From the NCBI GenBank assembly GCA_033819885.1, contig JAQYUZ010000027.1, forward strand, positions 62,001 through 126,000: a stretch of DNA of 64,000 nucleotides. The letters are read 5' to 3'. Below are positions 60,703 to 64,000 of this stretch, one piece after another. The stretch's first letter is position 1. Each line of letters begins with the position of its first letter. This DNA is from Microbotryomycetes sp. JL201 (lineage: Eukaryota > Basidiomycota > Microbotryomycetes). The position numbers and the translations under genes were made by a program. The notes beneath the pieces were generated by a model. The model saw only the letters and a program-made list of their open reading frames with translations, did no database searches and was not told the origin of the DNA.

Positions 60703-62030
60703 TGGTCGAGGCGGAGCTTTTGGCTTTTGCTTCTCCGTTCTGTAATTGACGTCAGAGATTTCTTTCTTCCGGCATGTTTTCAGGCTTTCGCTCAAAGCAC
60801 TTCAAGACGGTTCCTTGGGCTCGTTTGTAAATATGAGTTTGGGTCAACGAAGAATGAAAGAATGTATGGCCTGCGTGTCGAGCGATCTCGCTGCTCTGTC
60901 CAGATTCCGTGCGCTTGGGCCGTTTTATGTCATTAGGTCATGCCGCACTCGATTCTCACTTTACTTGAACTTGTCTCTCAATCGGACTCGCCGTCGTTCG
61001 AAGTCGAGTCAATTTCCTACAAAAAGCGAAGTACGTGATGAAAGATTTGTTGCTCGGAGTCGATCGAGCCGCGTTTCGGCGGGTTGGACTGTGCTCGGGA
61101 TACAGCAGTTTCAGAATTTTAAAGAGCATAAGAAGAATAGTGCGTGCTGGGTCGCTGAATCTTGTCCGCAAAGGCAGAGAACAAGGTCGAGAATGGTGGA
61201 GGATAGTTCTGCATTGTCTCGTTCGACACTCACAGCACTTGCCCACTTTTCGGTAATCCAAGCTAAAGCCGTATTGGTTTGGCATGCTTTTGGCAAATCT
61301 CGGGAGCGGTGCGTCATCGATTCGCTGTTGAGGAATGAATGGTCCGGATCCATGCGCCACGTCTCGTCTACCGGAGTTACCTGAATATCTCAATGCATGG
61401 GATTTGTAGCCAAGCGCCAGGTGCGGGAGGCTTCAGACTCTGAGTTCAAGATTGCTGGGTCCCCTGAGACTTTCCGGTTCAGAGGCGCGCTCGCAAACAG
61501 CAGCTGAGTCAGTCGACAGGGCTGGCGCTATACTCGCACCGTTTCATTCGCAGCCAGGAGTATAGTGGGCTGCATTCTGTGAGCTCTAATTCAACCCGAT
61601 ACACATGTCTTGAGGTTTGATTCTTGTGCCGAGTCTCTCCTTGGCAGCCATTCCCGGCGGGCCACGCGAGATCCCGCGCCCTTATTACTTGATCCGCAGC
61701 TTTAACGAACGCTTTCTGGAAGTCAGTCGATGAATCGGCTGCCAAACATCTTCTCATTTTTCTCGGCACTTGCCTGTTCCAGAGCATTCCTACCCACTTG
61801 CCGAAGTCATGTTCGATGATCAGAGAAGAACGCCGGAAGCTGACCCTTCGCTGAGCACCTTCGGGAGCTGAGCCTCTTCGAGCGTTCCTGCAATATCAAT
61901 ACTCAAGTCGCAGAGATCTCCATTCTGCCGCTTGTGCGCGCTTTCTCTCTCTCTCACACACACACTCTCTCTCTCCTTTCTTTCTTTCCTCAATTCTTTT
62001 CTTCCACTCGAGCTTTCCGCAGCTGGAATC
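60703..62030. other. Intergenic stretch of about 1.3 kb between the two related genes
   Basis: No module exon of the family is recognisable here. The last 100 bp are CT/CA-rich and probably form the leader of copy 2. Confidence 0.5.
61941..62008. repeat. CT/CA microsatellite and pyrimidine tract
   Basis: Runs of CT, then CA, then CT, merging into a pyrimidine-rich segment that ends about 20 bp before the ATG at 62031. Pyrimidine tracts just before the start are common in highly expressed fungal promoters; here it may mark the transcription start region of copy 2. Confidence 0.75.
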
Positions 62031-64000
62031 ATGATCACGCATGCTCTCATCGTCTTCGCTACCCTCAGTGGGATGATCACAGACTCACATGCAAGCCCAA
62101 CGGGGCAGCGCTCACATCTCGACGTGACTGCTCGCTCCATCGCGCTCGAAAAGCGCACATTCGACTTTGGATGGCTCAACAGAGCTCAGCAGAAGATATG
62201 TCTGGCTCAGCCCGCTTTGCAAGACTGTAGGTGCCTTTTTCACGGTTCATGCTGTTCTGGTCACCGGCTTATTCTATTCACATGCGAATAGCCATCGTTT
62301 GCGTGCCGTGCAAGACTTTCGACCGTGACGCGTCGGTTGCGCAGGCTTTCTCAATACCCAAGTGGCTGCGTGCAAGACACTTTCGCTTTACCAGAACCGT
62401 TGCTCAAAGTCGTGCCCTAAGGGCTACTACAGCAACTCGTCTGAGAAAAGTGAGTTCTTACCGATAGATGTCTTGGAACTCGACCAGGCCTGATCACCTT
62501 GCCGCATCCTTTTTCAGACGGCAGGGTATGTACGGTCACCCCGACATGTTCAAAAACACAATATTTGACCGCCGACTGTGAGACGACATGTCTACTCATG
62601 ACATGACTAGCCCGCTGACTGGCAGCTGCCGCAGAATCTGCCTGCGTCGACTGCGCGGCAACGTACGCCAACTCGGACCAGTGCACTGCAACTTCTGTCA
62701 CGGCGTGCAAACCGACATTCACTCAATCCGGCAATACTTGCGCGTGCACGTCATCTGAGCTGCTGTCTGCCAATGGTGAGCCGGAAAGCGTGTCTGCTAT
62801 CCTCTCGCCTCACTCATGATGTGTACACGAGCTCAGGTGCCACATGTCAGACGTGTCCATCGAATGCGTCATGCAATGGCGGAGCCGAGTTCACTTGCAA
62901 GACGGGCTTCTGGTTCAATTCAAAGACCACAGCATGCGACATGGTTGTGAAATGCGACGCCACTAGCTCGACTCCTGCATACAATGACGCGAGTGAGTCG
63001 GGGCGGCGCTAAAAATGGAGTTTGAAAACGCTGCCTGACCCTGAATTCTCCGACCTGCGTAGCCAATACTTGCGGATCTTGCACTGACAGCTCAGGCAAC
63101 CCTTCCTTGTTCTATGGTGGCGCCTGCATTCCTTGCCCGGCAAATGGATTGTGCGATGGCTCTGCTACGCTCAAGTGCGACTCGAACTACTTGTCCAACT
63201 CGAACACAAATGCTTGTGACCCGGTTGCGACGTGTGACTCCACCAGCTCGTCGCCGTTTTACGACAGTGCCAGTGAGTCTTCACGAGGCCCTGCTTGCGA
63301 GCTCCAGCTGACTGTTGGGAACGTGCGTAGCCAATACTTGCGGCCCATGCACTGACAGCTCAGGCAACCCTTCGTTGTTCTCTGGTGGCGCCTGCATCGC
63401 GTGCCCAACTAATGCGGAGTGTGATGGTTCCGCCGCAGTCGCATGCAACTCGGACACGATTGGTCCCACGATCTCTGGCCTTTGCGTATCACCGTATGGC
63501 AACCGAGTGGCGATCCGCAACGGCGTTCTTGGCGACCAGACCCGGTTCGGTCCGTCGCTTGATCCAGATTCGCCTTTGTACATTGCCACCCTCATCCTTG
63601 GCGGCGATCTCTATGTACCCGGCTCCTTGAGTGATTCGATCAGCTCCGGTTCGGCCGAGGCACCCTATGGCGGGGCCCGACAAACTTCCGTGCGTCGCAA
63701 ACTGGCAATCGTACCTCGACGTGATGCTAAACATTCTGCTTGAAAATCAGAACAACTTTGATCTTCTCCCGTTCACAAGCGACATGAGATGGGTCGATGC
63801 CACCCGTGGACAGGTGAGCGACTCTTGCAGTGGAGCCTGGATGCCAATAACCATTCTTGCGGCCCGTCAGACGCCAGCAGGCTGCATTCCCGTCGTTGGC
63901 GGGCAAGAAGGCTACGACGTTGTTTATCATGGCCGCAAGATCTACGACAACCGAGTCACGCTCGGAAAATGCGGCGCATACCTCGTGAGCTAGGTGTAAG
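62031..64000 (+). CDS. Secreted cysteine-rich protein with C-terminal DM9-like domain (copy 2, cut by window edge)
   Basis: ATG 62031. Exons: 62031-62226, 62345-62449, 62518-62577, 62635-62775, 62837-62992, 63063-63272, 63331-63689, 63751-63813, 63871-63984, then a donor GTGAGC at 63985 running off the edge. Exon lengths 196, 105, 60, 141, 359, 63 and 114 equal those of copy 1 where comparable. Signal peptide, LEKR Kex2-like site, Cys modules (KSCPKGYYSNSSEK, CVDCAATYANSDQC, TCQTCPSNASCNGG), LGDQTRFGPSLDPDSPLYIA, and the DM9-like part MRWVDATRGQ|TPAGCIPVVGG, VYHGRKIY, VTLGKCGAYL. It has one more Cys module (exon 6, 210 nt) than copy 1. Reading through the final donor would meet TAG 63991-63993, but copy 1 splices at the same point, so the gene should continue beyond the window. 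Confidence 0.75.

Noticed and set aside
62292-62449. Apparent one-base frameshift in exon 2 of cysteine-rich copy 2 relative to copy 1
   Set aside because: The missing base lies upstream of a better acceptor (ending 62344; 59184 in copy 1). With that acceptor exon 2 is 105 nt in both genes and the frame is intact.
49133-64000. Possible bacterial or protist origin of the cysteine-rich genes (VSP-like look)
   Set aside because: They carry many short fungal-type introns with the same donor and branch motifs as neighbouring genes, so there is no sign of recent transfer.

Overview
The window is fungal nuclear DNA, gene-dense and intron-rich. Introns are mostly 54-115 nt, with donors such as GTGAGT, GTAAGC or GTCAGT and a CTGAC-like branch site shortly before the acceptor. 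The gene content (IQGAP, alpha-actinin, Dicer, Sen1, Eaf7, an HSF-type factor, a secreted RNase T2, a cell-wall exo-glucanase) and the intron density suggest a basidiomycete, perhaps a yeast-like or dimorphic one. That placement is inference. I see no transposon, viral relic, rRNA or convincing tRNA.

Left part (1-22.7 kb): the 3' end of an IQGAP gene, a convergent paraoxonase-like gene, an 11-exon SEN1 helicase, a Golgi-type PC-esterase-like protein, a 2.3 kb non-coding stretch, and an HSF-domain transcription factor. These are followed on the minus strand by alpha-actinin and an acylaminoacyl-peptidase. IQGAP and alpha-actinin are both actin cross-linking or cytokinesis proteins.

Middle part (22.7-48.8 kb): secreted RNase T2, a ZCCHC10-like zinc-knuckle/RS protein, a RidA-family protein, a histidine-phosphatase-family protein, a membrane-anchored GH5 exo-beta-1,3-glucanase, a type II membrane glycosyltransferase-like protein, a secreted beta-trefoil-like protein and a Ser-rich unknown. 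Then come a complete Dicer (helicase, PAZ, two RNase III domains, dsRBD) and, divergent from it, the NuA4 subunit EAF7.

Right part (48.8-64 kb): this holds the most unusual content, three related genes for secreted cysteine-rich repeat proteins. One is a 16-exon gene (49133-54156). The other two are a closely related same-strand pair (58858-60702 and 62031 to beyond the window edge). Their repeat modules sit on symmetric phase 1-1 exons, two module exons are exactly 60 and 141 nt in all three genes, and the pair carries a C-terminal DM9-like domain not found in the first. An acidic unknown ORF and a large Ser-rich protein with a terminal Cys zinc-finger motif lie between.

Five introns appear to be GC-AG with an identical GCAAGT donor. 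Exon limits quoted were placed by hand from splice motifs, frame continuity and family alignment from memory; no search was run.
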